DNA of 64,000 nt from Actinomadura oligospora ATCC 43269 (GCF_000518265.1 NZ_JADG01000004.1:868001-932000), one strand, 5' to 3'; numbered from the stretch's first letter, positions 16,967-26,203 are shown. Translations and numbers: made by a program. Notes: generated from the sequence alone by a model not told the origin.

Positions 16967-19900
16967 TCAGCCTTGGGGACGGGGTCCGACGGTGGTGGGG
17001 CAGGTCTGCCGGTAGGGGACGTCCGGGACCAGGCGTTTCCATTCGACTGGGGTCAGGCCGCCTGCTGCGCGTTGGCAGACGGTGGTCTGGGCGCTTGCGA
17101 GGTCGATCCGTTGGCGTTGCAGTGGGGCCCGTTCGTTGGCGATGTACAGGGTGTTGCCGTCCGCGCTGAAGGCCAGCGCCATGGGGGTGTCGCCGGAGAC
17201 CGGGAGCGGGGAGCCGACCGGACTGTGCGAGCGGGTGTCCCAGAGGCGCACGACGCCCGTCGCGGTGGCGACGGCGAGAATTCGGCCGTTCGGGGTGAAG
17301 GCCAGGCCCGTGACGCCACCGGGCTCGGGCTCGGCCCCGGCGAGCTCGCCCAGCCGCCGGTTGACGTCGCCGTTCCACAGGCCGACCCGCCCGGCCCGGT
17401 CGCCGACGGCGAGCTGCCCACCGTCCGGGCTGAAGACCATGGCCAGGGCTTCGCCCGGCCGGTCCGCCGCGGGTAGGACCCGCCCTGAGGGAAGTTCGTA
17501 CGCGCGGGACTGGTCGGTGACGAGCAGGCTGCCGTCTGGGCGCAGGGCCATGGCGTTCGGCGTGCTTCCGTCTCCGCTTTCGGAGACGGGCATGGTCGCG
17601 ACGGTGGCTTGACGGCGCGGATCCCAGAGCCGCAGGGCAACGGGCTCGTCTCCCTTGGGGGCCTCCGCGAAGAGCAGCGACCTGTCCCTCGGGCCGAAGG
17701 CGGCCCCTGCCGTGAACTTGTCACTCTGGCCGGTCACCGGCGTAGCGACTTGTCGGCGCATGTCCCAGATGACCAATCGGTTCTGCCCAGTTCTGGAATC
17801 GAGCCCGCTGCTGCCGAAGAGAAGTGAGTTCCCGGAGCTGTCAAAAGTGAGTATCGGTTGGCACTGTGGACCGGACCATGGTCCGGTGGAGTTGATCGGG
17901 CACGCGACCGGCGACGGCTTGCCAACGGTTCGTTCGGAGTCCGGCCGAATCAGGCTGATCTGGAGTGTGCGGTTGTCCGCGCCCGGGTGCATGCTGGCAA
18001 GCGCCGTTCCGTTGCGCGCGAAGGTGGTCGTTACGGCGGGGACGGCCTGCCATCGGGCGTCGGGATTCCGCAACTCGAGGGTGTAGACCGTCCGTTCCCT
18101 GTCCGGGGGACCACCGATGTACCGGATGCGACCGGCGCGGGGATCGACCCGGAGATCGGTGGCACGCTGACCTGTGAGCGCGTGCCTGAAAACGGGCCCG
18201 TCGAGCCGGTCAAGGCGCCACAGCAGGATCTCCGACCCGTCGGTCGCGACCAGTTGCGTGCCGTCTTGGCTGAAGGCCACCTCTTTCAGGGCGTTGTGTT
18301 TGACACCGATGGTCTGCCGTCCGGACGCGAGATCCCAGACGCGCACGCCGTCGTCGTCGACGAAGACGAGTCCCTTGCTGTCAGGGGTGAACAGGACGTG
18401 CTCCCTCAGGCACTCGTATTTTGCTCGCGGAGCCCAGGGCGTGGGCAGACGACGTCCGCTCCGGACATCCCAGACCCGGATCCGCTCGCCCGAGACGCAC
18501 ACCGCGAGGCGTTCACCGTCGGGACTGAGCGTCGCGTCCGGAAAGTTGGTCTCGGTCAGCTGGCCATCGCGTCTGTCGCGGAGGAACCGCCGGACGAGCG
18601 AATACCCCTTGTTGGCATCGCTGGACAGATCGGTGAGTTTGTCACGCTCGCGCGGAAAGGCGAGTTCGAGCAGCTTCCTGCTGTCGGACGCGTCCCACAG
18701 GCGAACCACGTTGGCTTTGTCGGTCCTGGAATACCCGATCACCCGGTCGCCACCCGGCCCCATCTCCGCACCCGCGTCGGCAGAGATCCTTGACGCCCCC
18801 CGGCCGGTGGCCAGGTCACGCGGAACGAACAGAACCCCAGTCCAGTCTCGGGCGAACACCGGGACGACCGGGGCGTCCGAGCGCAGGGTCCCCGCCTGTT
18901 CGGCGTCCTTCCCCAGGCCGGGCCATTGGGCGACGCGCCGACCGGTGTCGAGGTCCCAGCGGGTCGTCTGGTCGGCGCCGATGCTGGTCAGGGTTCGGCC
19001 GTCGGTACTGAGTCTGCGGATGACCGCGGGGCCGCTGGTGGGGTCGGTGAAGGCGGCCTGTTCGGGCTGCCAGGCGGCGGTCAGGACTGCTGAGCGGGTC
19101 TCGGGGAGGTCGGCGATGCGGGCGGCGGCCAGGGACAGGCGCATCGCCGTGGTGGGGTCGGAGGAGCGCAGGCTCTCGGCGACGTCGGCGGCGCGGCGGG
19201 CGGTGGCCTCGGTGCGCCGCCGGTCGCCGATCCGGTTCTGCTGCCAGGCGACCAGCGAGGCCAGCATGGCGACGGCCAGCAGTGCCGACAGGACGACGGT
19301 CCGCGTGCGACGGCGACGCCGGGTGCGCTCGCGCGCCGCGACGGACCGGTCCAGGAACGTCCGCTCGAGTGTGGTCAGGCCGTCGCGGTCGCCGGGGAAG
19401 CAGCGTTCGGCGAGGGCCAGGTTCGCGCCCCGGTAGAGCGCGCCGGAGTCGCGGCCGAGGGCCTCCCAGCCGTCGGCCGCCTCGGTCACCCGCTGCTGGA
19501 CGCGGATCCGGTCCCGGTCCTGGTCAATCCACTCGCTCAGCCGGGGCCAGGCCGTCAGGAGCGCCTCGTGGGCCAGGTCGGCCGTGCCCTCGTCGATGGT
19601 GACCAGCCGGGCGGCGACGAGCCGTTCGAGTACGGCGGCGGCCTCGTCCCCCTCGCCCACGTCGAGTTCGGCGACGGCCGTGGGACGGCGCGTGTCCTGC
19701 GTCCCCAGGCCGGGGGCGACCAGCCGCAGCAGCAGGAGCCGGGCCACCTCCCGCTGCCGGACGGTCAGCTCCTCGTGGAGTTCCTCGGCGGTACGGGCGA
19801 TCGAGCCCCGGATCCCGCCCGCCGCCTCGTAGGCGGCCTCGGTCAGCGTCCGGCCGCGCCGCCGCAGCCAGGTCTCCAGCAGGGCGTGGGACATCAGCGG

Positions 19901-20785
19901 CAGGCCGCCTGGCTCCCGCGCGACCTCGTCGACGATCCGGGCGGTCAGGGACCGTTCCACCACCAGTCCGACGACGGCGGCGGGCTTGACGACGGCTTCG
20001 CGCAGCTCGTCCGGTCCCATCGGTGTCACCAGCACCGTGCCGTCCTCGACGGCCTCGGCGAGGGCGAGGTGCTGGGCGCAGTGCCCGAGGAAGTCCGCGC
20101 GCACGGCGAGGACGGGGCGCGCGCCGTCGTCCTCATGGGCGAACTCCAGGAGGAGGTCGATGAAGCGCGCCTGCTCGTCCGGATCCTCGCGCAGGGTGAA
20201 GACCTCTTCGAACTGGTCCACGATGAGGACGCTGTGCGCGTCCTGCGGCTCGATGCGGGTGCACAGGTGTCCGCGTCCCGGCGTAACGATCCGCACGGCG
20301 GAGCCCGCGTCCTCCAGGACCGGCGCCAGCCCGGCCCGGAGCAGTGAGGACTTCCCGCTCCCGGACGGCCCGACCACGAGGCTGACGCTCCGGCTCGCGA
20401 CCAGGGCGGCGAGGCGTTCCACGATCCGGTCGCGGCCGAAGAAGCGGTCGCGGTCGGCGGGCTCGAAGCGCGCCAGGCCCGGGTAGGGGCAGGTGAGGCC
20501 GTCGTCACGGGGCCGCCCCGCGACCTCCTCCGCGACCTCCTCCCAGCGCACCGCCCACAGGTCGGGGTCGCCGCCGCACGCGGTGGCGTAGGCCACGGCC
20601 ACCTCGCGGGATGGGAGCCGCCGTCCCGCCGCCGCGTCGGCGAGTGTCGCGGTGGAGTAGTGGGCCTGGGCCGCCATCGCCCTGTAGGTGATCCCGCCCG
20701 CCTCGTCCCTCAGTTTGCGGAGTTCGAGGGCGAACCGTGCGACGGGTCCGTCCGTCGGATCCAGCGGTTTCTCGCGACGCCCCAA
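16967..20785 (-). CDS. HTH - nSTAND1 NTPase - WD40 repeat protein
   Basis: A 1272-residue multidomain protein. The amino terminus carries a Cro-type helix-turn-helix (FALELRKLRDEAGGITYRAM, residues of about 18-40). A FFGRDR-led NTPase follows, with Walker A GPSGSGKSS near residue 139 and Walker B VLIVDQFEEV near 186. Arg/Lys-rich sequence and a single membrane segment (TVVLSALLAVAMLASLVAW) lie near residue 500, and at least twelve WD40-like repeats fill the rest (for example ERLAVCVSGERIRVWDVRSG). These proteins are large regulators or sensors; some act in conflict responses. The TTG at 20785 is preceded by GAGGGGA. A longer reading to 20860 lacks a ribosome-binding site. No effector domain is attached. 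Confidence 0.85.
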   Translation of the reverse strand: MGRREKPLDPTDGPVARFALELRKLRDEAGGITYRAMAAQAHYSTATLADAAAGRRLPSREVAVAYATACGGDPDLWAVRWEEVAEEVAGRPRDDGLTCPYPGLARFEPADRDRFFGRDRIVERLAALVASRSVSLVVGPSGSGKSSLLRAGLAPVLEDAGSAVRIVTPGRGHLCTRIEPQDAHSVLIVDQFEEVFTLREDPDEQARFIDLLLEFAHEDDGARPVLAVRADFLGHCAQHLALAEAVEDGTVLVTPMGPDELREAVVKPAAVVGLVVERSLTARIVDEVAREPGGLPLMSHALLETWLRRRGRTLTEAAYEAAGGIRGSIARTAEELHEELTVRQREVARLLLLRLVAPGLGTQDTRRPTAVAELDVGEGDEAAAVLERLVAARLVTIDEGTADLAHEALLTAWPRLSEWIDQDRDRIRVQQRVTEAADGWEALGRDSGALYRGANLALAERCFPGDRDGLTTLERTFLDRSVAARERTRRRRRTRTVVLSALLAVAMLASLVAWQQNRIGDRRRTEATARRAADVAESLRSSDPTTAMRLSLAAARIADLPETRSAVLTAAWQPEQAAFTDPTSGPAVIRRLSTDGRTLTSIGADQTTRWDLDTGRRVAQWPGLGKDAEQAGTLRSDAPVVPVFARDWTGVLFVPRDLATGRGASRISADAGAEMGPGGDRVIGYSRTDKANVVRLWDASDSRKLLELAFPRERDKLTDLSSDANKGYSLVRRFLRDRRDGQLTETNFPDATLSPDGERLAVCVSGERIRVWDVRSGRRLPTPWAPRAKYECLREHVLFTPDSKGLVFVDDDGVRVWDLASGRQTIGVKHNALKEVAFSQDGTQLVATDGSEILLWRLDRLDGPVFRHALTGQRATDLRVDPRAGRIRYIGGPPDRERTVYTLELRNPDARWQAVPAVTTTFARNGTALASMHPGADNRTLQISLIRPDSERTVGKPSPVACPINSTGPWSGPQCQPILTFDSSGNSLLFGSSGLDSRTGQNRLVIWDMRRQVATPVTGQSDKFTAGAAFGPRDRSLLFAEAPKGDEPVALRLWDPRRQATVATMPVSESGDGSTPNAMALRPDGSLLVTDQSRAYELPSGRVLPAADRPGEALAMVFSPDGGQLAVGDRAGRVGLWNGDVNRRLGELAGAEPEPGGVTGLAFTPNGRILAVATATGVVRLWDTRSHSPVGSPLPVSGDTPMALAFSADGNTLYIANERAPLQRQRIDLASAQTTVCQRAAGGLTPVEWKRLVPDVPYRQTCPTTVGPRPQG

Positions 20786-21079
20786 GACCCGTCCCCTCGT
20801 TCGCTTCCCCGGTTCGTGCCGCGCGGCCACACCCCGGCCACGCGCCCACAGCTTGATCAAGATAGGGCGAGGCGTCCATCCGGGAAAACGCCTACTTCTC
20901 CGTCACGAACGGGTCCACCCGGCTTTGTCTGGAGTGACGGAAGGGGCTGGTCAGACAATCCGGTGCCTGACAGAACTGGAGAAGCCGCAGCTCGGAGGGG
21001 AAGCCGAGCGGAGCGGCGACCACGTTCGCCAGCCACAGGCGGTTCACGAGTCGCCCGACGAAAGGAACACCGGACACCC
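20786..21079. promoter_or_regulatory. Divergent intergenic region with CTTGATCAAG palindrome
   Basis: 294 bases separate the WD40 gene (minus) from a secreted-protein gene (plus). The perfect palindrome CTTGATCAAG lies at 20852-20861, followed by ATAGGGCGAGG. The same ten-mer and a GGGCGA-like run recur at 48962-48975 in front of a lipoprotein gene. On the minus strand TATCTT (20864-20859) could be the -10 box of the WD40 gene. No gene is seen inside. Confidence 0.45.
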
Positions 21080-21544
21080 ATGAAGCAGATCCGCGTCACC
21101 CGTGGGGCTTCCGTCCTCGCCGCGCTGAGCCTCGGCCTGGCCTCGCTCGGCTCAGTGGCCACCGCGCCGGCCGCGTCCGCCTCGCCGTCGGACTGCGCCT
21201 CGTGGCCGCGTCCGGCCTCCCTGCCCAAGGGCACCGTCGTCAGGGAGCAGTGGCTCTCCGGGCCGGGCGGCAAGTCCGTCAAGCTGGTGGTCGGCAACAT
21301 CAACGGCCGCCAGGCGGGCTGGGCGGTCATCGGCGGCGTCACCACCAAGCGGGACCTGTTCTGGTTCGACGTCTCGACCACCGGCGGCAACGGGAACATG
21401 CAGTGCGGGCCGTTCTACAGCAGCAACGCCAACGAGCCCTGGTGGACGCCCGCGCATTACGCCAGCTCCGACCCGAACCTCAGGTTCCGCGCCTGTGCCC
21501 TGGCCGCGGACACCAGCAAGGCCCTCTGCACCGACTGGTGGTAG
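21080..21544 (+). CDS. Small secreted protein of unknown function
   Basis: A 154-residue protein with a clear Sec signal peptide (MKQIRVTRGASVLAALSLGL, cleavage near AASASPSD, about residue 35). The mature domain of about 118 residues is rich in Trp, Gly and Asn, with four Cys that could form two disulphides (DCASWPRPASLPKGTV, GNMQCGPFYSSN, FRACAL, ALCTDWW). I do not recognise the fold. AAAGGA is the nearest ribosome-binding site. It is divergent from the WD40 sensor gene, so a functional link is possible but unproven. Confidence 0.75.
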   Translation: MKQIRVTRGASVLAALSLGLASLGSVATAPAASASPSDCASWPRPASLPKGTVVREQWLSGPGGKSVKLVVGNINGRQAGWAVIGGVTTKRDLFWFDVSTTGGNGNMQCGPFYSSNANEPWWTPAHYASSDPNLRFRACALAADTSKALCTDWW

Positions 21545-21557
21545 GCGCCTGACGAGT

Positions 21558-21610
21558 GCGGCTCTTCTCCAGTGCGGATCCGCGGGGGCCGGACGAGCTG
21601 GAGGAGCCGC
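21558..21610. terminator. Convergent terminator with imperfect stem
   Basis: GCGGCTC-TT-CTCCAG at 21558-21572 can pair with CTGGAGGAGCCGC at 21598-21610, giving about 13 pairs with a small bulge and a GC-rich inner loop. It lies between the plus-strand secreted protein and the minus-strand DUF35 gene, whose stop is 3 bases further on. Confidence 0.6.
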
Positions 21611-21612
21611 GC

Positions 21613-22008
21613 TCAGCGGTGGTCGCGGAGGGGACGCCAGTTGACGAGGGTCGCGTCGTGGTCGGTGAAGACGGCCTCGACGGCAAGACCGTCGTGGACC
21701 TCGGCCGGTTCGGCCAGGTTGCCGTACATGAGGAGGTCGTCGCCCTCGTCCAGGCGGACGGCGAGGATGGTGATCGGCTCGGTCATGGACGGGGCGAAGC
21801 GCTGGTGGTTGACGATCCAGGAGTAGACGTGGCCTCGGCCTGAGACGGGGGTCCAGGCCGAGGCGCGGGAGCGGCAGACGTTGCAGATCGCACGGGCCGG
21901 GAAGCGGAGTCGGCCGCAGTCGGCGCACTGCTGGACGGTCAGTTCGTGGCGGCGGACGGCGTCCCACCAGGGGCGGGAGTCGCGGTCGGGCTCGGGGCGG
22001 ACGATCAC
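21613..22008 (-). CDS. DUF35 Zn-ribbon/OB-fold protein, partner of the thiolase-like gene
   Basis: A 131-residue protein with a rubredoxin-like zinc ribbon (CADCGRLRFPARAICNVC, two CxxC knuckles) followed by an OB fold (GRGHVYSWIVNHQRFAP, ILAVRLDEGDDLLMYGN). DUF35 proteins form complexes with SCP2-type thiolases or aldolases; in steroid side-chain loss the Ltp2 aldolase needs a DUF35 domain. Here the gene overlaps the thiolase-like gene by four bases (stop of the thiolase, start ATG at 22008), giving coupled, probably equimolar production. It belongs to the operon headed by the operator at 23188-23203. Confidence 0.9.
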   Translation of the reverse strand: MIVRPEPDRDSRPWWDAVRRHELTVQQCADCGRLRFPARAICNVCRSRASAWTPVSGRGHVYSWIVNHQRFAPSMTEPITILAVRLDEGDDLLMYGNLAEPAEVHDGLAVEAVFTDHDATLVNWRPLRDHR

Positions 22009-23165
22009 TGGTCGCTCCGGAGGACGAGGGCCGAGGTTCCGGCGAGGACGTAGCCGGGTTGGGCGGTCGAGAGGGCGACCCGGGCGTTCGGGACCTGGCG
22101 GTCGCCCGCGTCTCCGCGGAGCTGGGAGACGGCTTCGGCGATGTGGTTGATGCCGTGGACGTAGCCCTCGGAGAGGAAGCCTCCGTGGGTGTTGACCGGC
22201 GGGCCCTCGCCGGATTCAACGTACGGGCCGCCTTCACCCTTGGGGCAGAAGCCGTAGTCCTCCAGTTGGACGAGCACCGAGTAGGTGAAGCAGTCGTAGA
22301 GCTCGGCGACGTCGATGTCGGACGGGGTGATGTCGGCCATCTCGTAGAGGCGGGGGGCCAGGCGGGCGGCTTCGGTGACCGTCCAGTCGGTGCCGGACGG
22401 GGTGGACCCCGCGCCGGAGAACATGCTGTCGCCGCCTCCCCAGGCCGCTCCGGAGATGAGGACGGGTTCGCGGCGGAGGTCTCGTGCGCGTGCGCGGGAG
22501 GTGACGACCACGGCGCAGGCTCCGTCGGTCTCCAGGCAGCAGTCGAGGAGGCGGAGGGGTTCGGCTATCCAGCGGGACGCGAGGTAGTCGTCCAGGGTGA
22601 TCGGGGCGCGTTTCAGGGCGCGGGGGTTCTTCGCGGCGTTCTCGCGTTGGCGGACGGCGATCCGGCCCAGCTGTTCGTGGGTCGTTCCGTAGCGGCTCAT
22701 GTGCGCGCGGGTGTACATCGCGAACTGCTGCGGTGGGGCGAAGTAGCCGTAGGGCGCCTGGTACTGGACGTCGAAGATGGGCGCCGGGGCTCGTCCCGTG
22801 CCGCCCATGCGGAACTCCGAGCGGGCGTTGATGGCGCGGTAGCAGACGACGGTCTCGGCCACGCCGGACGCGACGGCCATGGCGGCCTGGGCGATGACGG
22901 CGTGGGAGACGCTGCCGCCGCCGAACTGGTCGAGGTACCAGGTGACCTCGGGGACGCCGAGGGCCGGGGCGACGACCCACGGGGGCGTGCTGTCGCCGAC
23001 GCGGTGGGTGGCGATGCCGTCCACGTCGTCCACGGTGAGGCCGGCGTCGGCGAGGGCGGCGGTGATCGCGTCCACGGCGAGGGTGAGCGTGGAGACGCCG
23101 GAGTCCTTGCTGAACGGGGTGTAGCCGACCCCGGCGATCGCGGTCCGGTCGCGGAATCCCGGCAC
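22005..23165 (-). CDS. SCP2-thiolase-like / Ltp-type acyl-CoA aldolase, paired with DUF35
   Basis: A 386-residue protein of the lipid-transfer/thiolase superfamily (TAIAGVGYTPFSKDSG, DGIATHRVGDS, LLDCCLETDGACAVVV, NTHGGFLSEGYVHG). The position where true thiolases carry the acylated Cys reads FGGGSVSHA (residues of about 81-89), so no Cys nucleophile. Tyr residues in AELYDCFT (about 290) and SEGYVHG (about 335) sit where I recall the two catalytic Tyr of Ltp2-type retro-aldolases. This points to C-C cleavage of a beta-hydroxyacyl-CoA, not thiolysis. The GTG at 23165 has AGGGAGGA upstream. A KstR2-type operator lies 23 bases before it. A longer upstream reading is not supported. Confidence 0.85.
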   Translation of the reverse strand: MPGFRDRTAIAGVGYTPFSKDSGVSTLTLAVDAITAALADAGLTVDDVDGIATHRVGDSTPPWVVAPALGVPEVTWYLDQFGGGSVSHAVIAQAAMAVASGVAETVVCYRAINARSEFRMGGTGRAPAPIFDVQYQAPYGYFAPPQQFAMYTRAHMSRYGTTHEQLGRIAVRQRENAAKNPRALKRAPITLDDYLASRWIAEPLRLLDCCLETDGACAVVVTSRARARDLRREPVLISGAAWGGGDSMFSGAGSTPSGTDWTVTEAARLAPRLYEMADITPSDIDVAELYDCFTYSVLVQLEDYGFCPKGEGGPYVESGEGPPVNTHGGFLSEGYVHGINHIAEAVSQLRGDAGDRQVPNARVALSTAQPGYVLAGTSALVLRSDQ

Positions 23166-23187
23166 GGGCGTCCTCCCTGGAGTGCAG

Positions 23188-23212
23188 GCAAGCAAGCGCT
23201 TGTGTGACTTTA
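23188..23212 (-). promoter_or_regulatory. Promoter and KstR2-type operator of the thiolase/DUF35 operon
   Basis: The operator GCAAGCAAGCGCTTGT at 23188-23203 contains the perfect inner palindrome CAAGCGCTTG. On the minus strand a TAAAGT -10 candidate (23212-23207) ends three bases before it, so a bound protein would cover the transcription start. No good -35 is visible. Confidence 0.7.
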
Positions 23213-23282
23213 CCATCCGGTGCGCTTGATCTTTCTGCCCGGAGAGGTCCGGATACGGGAAGAAGGCCGGGAGGGGGCGCGC

Positions 23283-23328
23283 TTGACAGTATCGAGAAGG
23301 CCCGCCTATCGTCCAAGCAAGCGCTTGG
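23283..23328 (+). promoter_or_regulatory. Promoter and KstR2-type operator of the flavin reductase gene
   Basis: This is the clearest promoter of the set: TTGACA at 23283-23288, an 18-base spacer, TATCGT at 23307-23312, and then immediately the operator CCAAGCAAGCGCTTGG at 23313-23328 over the expected start of transcription. This geometry is a classic repressor site. Confidence 0.85.
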
Positions 23329-23349
23329 CTAAGAGAAGGGAACGGTGTG

Positions 23350-23991
23350 ATGGCCGAACACGCCACCGCGCTCCCCGGGACCGGGTCGGCCGAGCGACGC
23401 CACGGACCGGGAGCGGAACACCGTATGCACGGATCCCCGAACGGGCACTCGGCCAGCGGTTCGGCGCCGGGCGCCGGCGGGGCGGGCGCCGCCCGGCCGG
23501 GCGGCGCGGTCACCGACATCGACAGCGCCCGGTTCAGGTCCGTTCTCGGCCGGTTCGCGACCGGCGTCGTCGCGATCACCGGCATCGACGCGTCCGCCGG
23601 CCGTCCGACCGGCCTGGCCGCCAACTCCTTCACCTCGGTCTCGCTCGACCCGCCGCTCGTGGCGTTCTGCGTCGCGCACACCAGCACGACCTGGCCGCGG
23701 CTGCGGGACGCCGGGAGGCTGTGCATCAACATCCTCAGCGAGCCGCAGCTCGAGGTCTGCAAGCGGCTGGCGCTCAAGGGCGGCGACAAGTTCGCCGACA
23801 TCACCTGGACCGGATCCCCCGGCGGCGGCCCGGTCATCGAGGGCGCGCTCGCCTGGATCGAGGTGTCGGTCGAGAACGAGCACGTCGCGGGCGACCACGT
23901 CATCGTCGTCGCGCGCGTCCACCACCTGGACAAGCACCACGAGGGCGAGCCGCTGCTGTTCTACAAGGGCGCGTACGGCAGCTTCGCCTGA
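23350..23991 (+). CDS. Flavin reductase (HpaC/HsaB-like), FMNH2 supplier
   Basis: A 213-residue protein. After about 55 disordered residues comes a flavin-reductase domain: FRSVLGRFATGVVAITGIDA, GLAANSFTSVSLDPPLVAFC, LRDAGRLCINILSE and DHVIVVARVHHL. Such enzymes reduce FMN or FAD with NAD(P)H and pass it to a separate monooxygenase. The two LLM genes under the same operator type (13239 and 49187) are the obvious recipients; this is inference. GAAGGGA lies 9 bases before the ATG at 23350; a GTG three bases earlier is also possible. It is divergent from the thiolase/DUF35 operon, with an operator for each direction 110 bases apart. Confidence 0.85.
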   Translation: MAEHATALPGTGSAERRHGPGAEHRMHGSPNGHSASGSAPGAGGAGAARPGGAVTDIDSARFRSVLGRFATGVVAITGIDASAGRPTGLAANSFTSVSLDPPLVAFCVAHTSTTWPRLRDAGRLCINILSEPQLEVCKRLALKGGDKFADITWTGSPGGGPVIEGALAWIEVSVENEHVAGDHVIVVARVHHLDKHHEGEPLLFYKGAYGSFA

Positions 23992-24028
23992 CGCGCGGTC
24001 ACCCAGCGCGCGGGCGGTCGGTGGCGTG

Positions 24029-25267
24029 TCAGGAGCCGACCGGTTCCCCTTCGGGGTCGCGCAGGCGCGCGAGGACGTGCAGCGGGTCGTCCAGGACGTC
24101 CGCGAAGGCGAACTCGGCGGCGCCGACGAGCGTCGTGTCGTCGCCGAGCTGGGCCGTCCGCAGCCGGACGCGTTCGCGCGGCGCGGCCATGCCCTCCGTC
24201 GCCAGGACGCTGCGGACCTGCGCCGCCGACCCGAGGTAGACGTCCCGGAGCGTCCCGCCGAAGACGACCAGGCCCGGGTTGAAGATGTTGACCAGGTTCG
24301 CGACGCCGTGGCCGAGCCACGTCCCGACCTGGTGCAGCGCGTCGCGCGCGACGACGTCGCCGCGGTCGGCGGCGTCCACGATGGCGCGGACGGCCTCGCG
24401 GCTGGTCATCCCGGTCAGGTCGGCGCGGCCCGCGAGCGTCAGCAGGGTCCGCTCCCCCACCTCCGACTCCAGGCAGCCGCGCGCGCCGCACGAGCACGTC
24501 CGGCCGCCCGGGTTGACGCCCATGTGGCCGATCTCGCCGCCGTAGCCGTCCTGGCCGCCGAGCAGCCGGCCGCCGACGATGATGCCGCCGCCGACGCCGA
24601 CGTCCCCGTGCAGGTAGACCATGTCGTCATAGCCGACGCCCGCGCCGCGCTCGTGCTCGGCGATCGCGCCGAGGTTGGCGTCGTTGGCGACCGCGACCGG
24701 GACGCCGAGCGCGAGCCGCCGGGACAGCATCTCGCCGAGCCGCACGTCCCCGACCCGCAGGTTCGGGCCGAACCGGATGACGTCGTCGCCGCGCCGGACG
24801 ATGCCGGGGAACGCCAGGGCCGCGCCGACGCACACCGCGTCCCGCCCGGCCTTGCGGACGAGCGAGCGGGCCATCCCGGCGAGCGTCGCGACCAGTTCGG
24901 CGGGTTCGACGGGGCCGCGGCCCTCGTGCGGGGACTCGCGCCGGTCGAGGACGACGCCGCCGAGCCCGACGCGCGCGACGGCGATCCGGTCCACGCCGAC
25001 GTCGAACGCCAGGACGTACACGCGCGTGGACTCGGGCCGGACGACCAGCGACGGGCGTCCGGCGCGGCGTCCGGGGCTGCGCGGCAGCTCCTCCCGGACG
25101 AGCCCGGCCGCGGTGAGGTCCGCGGTCAGCGCCATGATCGTGCTGCGGTTCAGGCCGAGGGACTCGGCGAGCGTCGCCCGCGACGCCGGGCCGCGGACGT
25201 GGACGTACCGCAGCAGCGTGCCGAGGTTGTGCCGCCGGATGTCCTCCTGTGACGGTCCCGCCTTCAT
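24029..25267 (-). CDS. ROK-family transcriptional regulator of the sugar ABC operon
   Basis: A 412-residue ROK repressor. Residues 1-75 hold the winged helix-turn-helix (RRHNLGTLLRYVHVRGPASR, ATLAESLGLNRSTIMALTAD). The sugar-kinase-like fold follows, with the ROK signature GEIGHMGVNPGG and the zinc-binding CSCGARGCLE. NagC/XylR-type proteins repress transporter operons until the sugar binds. The ATG overlaps the stop of the upstream ABC ATPase by four bases (ATGA), so the regulator is the last gene of its likely target operon. The particular sugar cannot be deduced; xylose-type is a guess from the transporter class. Confidence 0.92.
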   Translation of the reverse strand: MKAGPSQEDIRRHNLGTLLRYVHVRGPASRATLAESLGLNRSTIMALTADLTAAGLVREELPRSPGRRAGRPSLVVRPESTRVYVLAFDVGVDRIAVARVGLGGVVLDRRESPHEGRGPVEPAELVATLAGMARSLVRKAGRDAVCVGAALAFPGIVRRGDDVIRFGPNLRVGDVRLGEMLSRRLALGVPVAVANDANLGAIAEHERGAGVGYDDMVYLHGDVGVGGGIIVGGRLLGGQDGYGGEIGHMGVNPGGRTCSCGARGCLESEVGERTLLTLAGRADLTGMTSREAVRAIVDAADRGDVVARDALHQVGTWLGHGVANLVNIFNPGLVVFGGTLRDVYLGSAAQVRSVLATEGMAAPRERVRLRTAQLGDDTTLVGAAEFAFADVLDDPLHVLARLRDPEGEPVGS

Positions 25268-26022
25268 CCGCGGATCCCCAGCGACTCGCTGCGGCCGGCG
25301 GTGATCAGCTCGACGACCTGCGCGTGCGTGACGTCGGCGGTGCGGACCTGCGCGACCGTCCGGCCCAGGTAGAGCGCGGCGACCCGGTCCGACACGGCGA
25401 ACACGTCGTTCATGTTGTGCGAGATCAGCACGACCGCCAGGCCCTGGTCGGCGAGCCGCCGGACGATCTCCAGCACCTGCTGGGTCTGCGCGACGCCGAG
25501 CGCGGCGGACGGCTCGTCCAGCACGACCACGCGCGAGTCCCACAGCACCGCGCGGGCTATCGCGACGGTCTGCCGCTGCCCGCCGGACAGTTCCGACACC
25601 TTCCGCCGGACGGACCCGATCGTCCGCACCGACAGCTCGGCGAGCGTCCTGCGCGCGAGCTCCTCCATCGCCGTCTCGTCCAGGACGATGCCCCGGCGGC
25701 GCTCGCGGCCGAGGAACATGTTCTGCACGATGTCCAGGTTGTCGGCGAGCGCGAGGTCCTGGTGGACGACCTCGATCCCGAGCCCGGCGGCCTCGCGGGG
25801 GCTGGACGGACGCACGGGGCGGCCGTCGAAGAGGTAGTCGCCGCCGTCGAGGGAGTGGATGCCGCCGATGCACTTCACCAGCGTCGTCTTGCCCGCGCCG
25901 TTGTCGCCGACGAGCGCGGTCACCTCACCCGCGTACGCGGTGAAGTCGACCTGCTGGAGGACTCGGACCGGCCCGAAACTCTTGTCGATGCCGCGCAGGT
26001 CCAACACAGGTGTCTGTGACAT
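25264..26022 (-). CDS. Sugar ABC importer ATPase 2 (single-domain)
   Basis: A 252-residue ATP-binding cassette: Walker A VGDNGAGKTTL, Q-loop region VVHQDLALADNLDIVQNMFLG, signature LSGGQRQTVAIARA, Walker B VVVLDEPSAALG, H-loop SHNMNDV. It belongs to the XylG/MglA class but has one cassette instead of the usual tandem of about 500 residues. It is a close paralogue of the ATPase at 27539-28324. GGAG lies about nine bases before the ATG. A 242-base gap with a strong hairpin separates it from the permease gene, so its expression may be partly uncoupled. Confidence 0.92.
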   Translation of the reverse strand: MSQTPVLDLRGIDKSFGPVRVLQQVDFTAYAGEVTALVGDNGAGKTTLVKCIGGIHSLDGGDYLFDGRPVRPSSPREAAGLGIEVVHQDLALADNLDIVQNMFLGRERRRGIVLDETAMEELARRTLAELSVRTIGSVRRKVSELSGGQRQTVAIARAVLWDSRVVVLDEPSAALGVAQTQQVLEIVRRLADQGLAVVLISHNMNDVFAVSDRVAALYLGRTVAQVRTADVTHAQVVELITAGRSESLGIRG

Positions 26023-26203
26023 TCCGGGGGGCTCCAACCAAGCCGCGCCGCCCGCGCGCGTGGAGCGGTCGTGGGCGCTGAGCGTAGCAGCCGCGCCCAC
26101 CGGCCCCACAACCGCGCCGGGGCCGTCCGGCGGGCCTGTTCCGGCCGCGTCGACGGGCACCCAGACCGGCGGCCGGGCGGGCGAGGAGGCCGCCGGGACG
26201 GGC

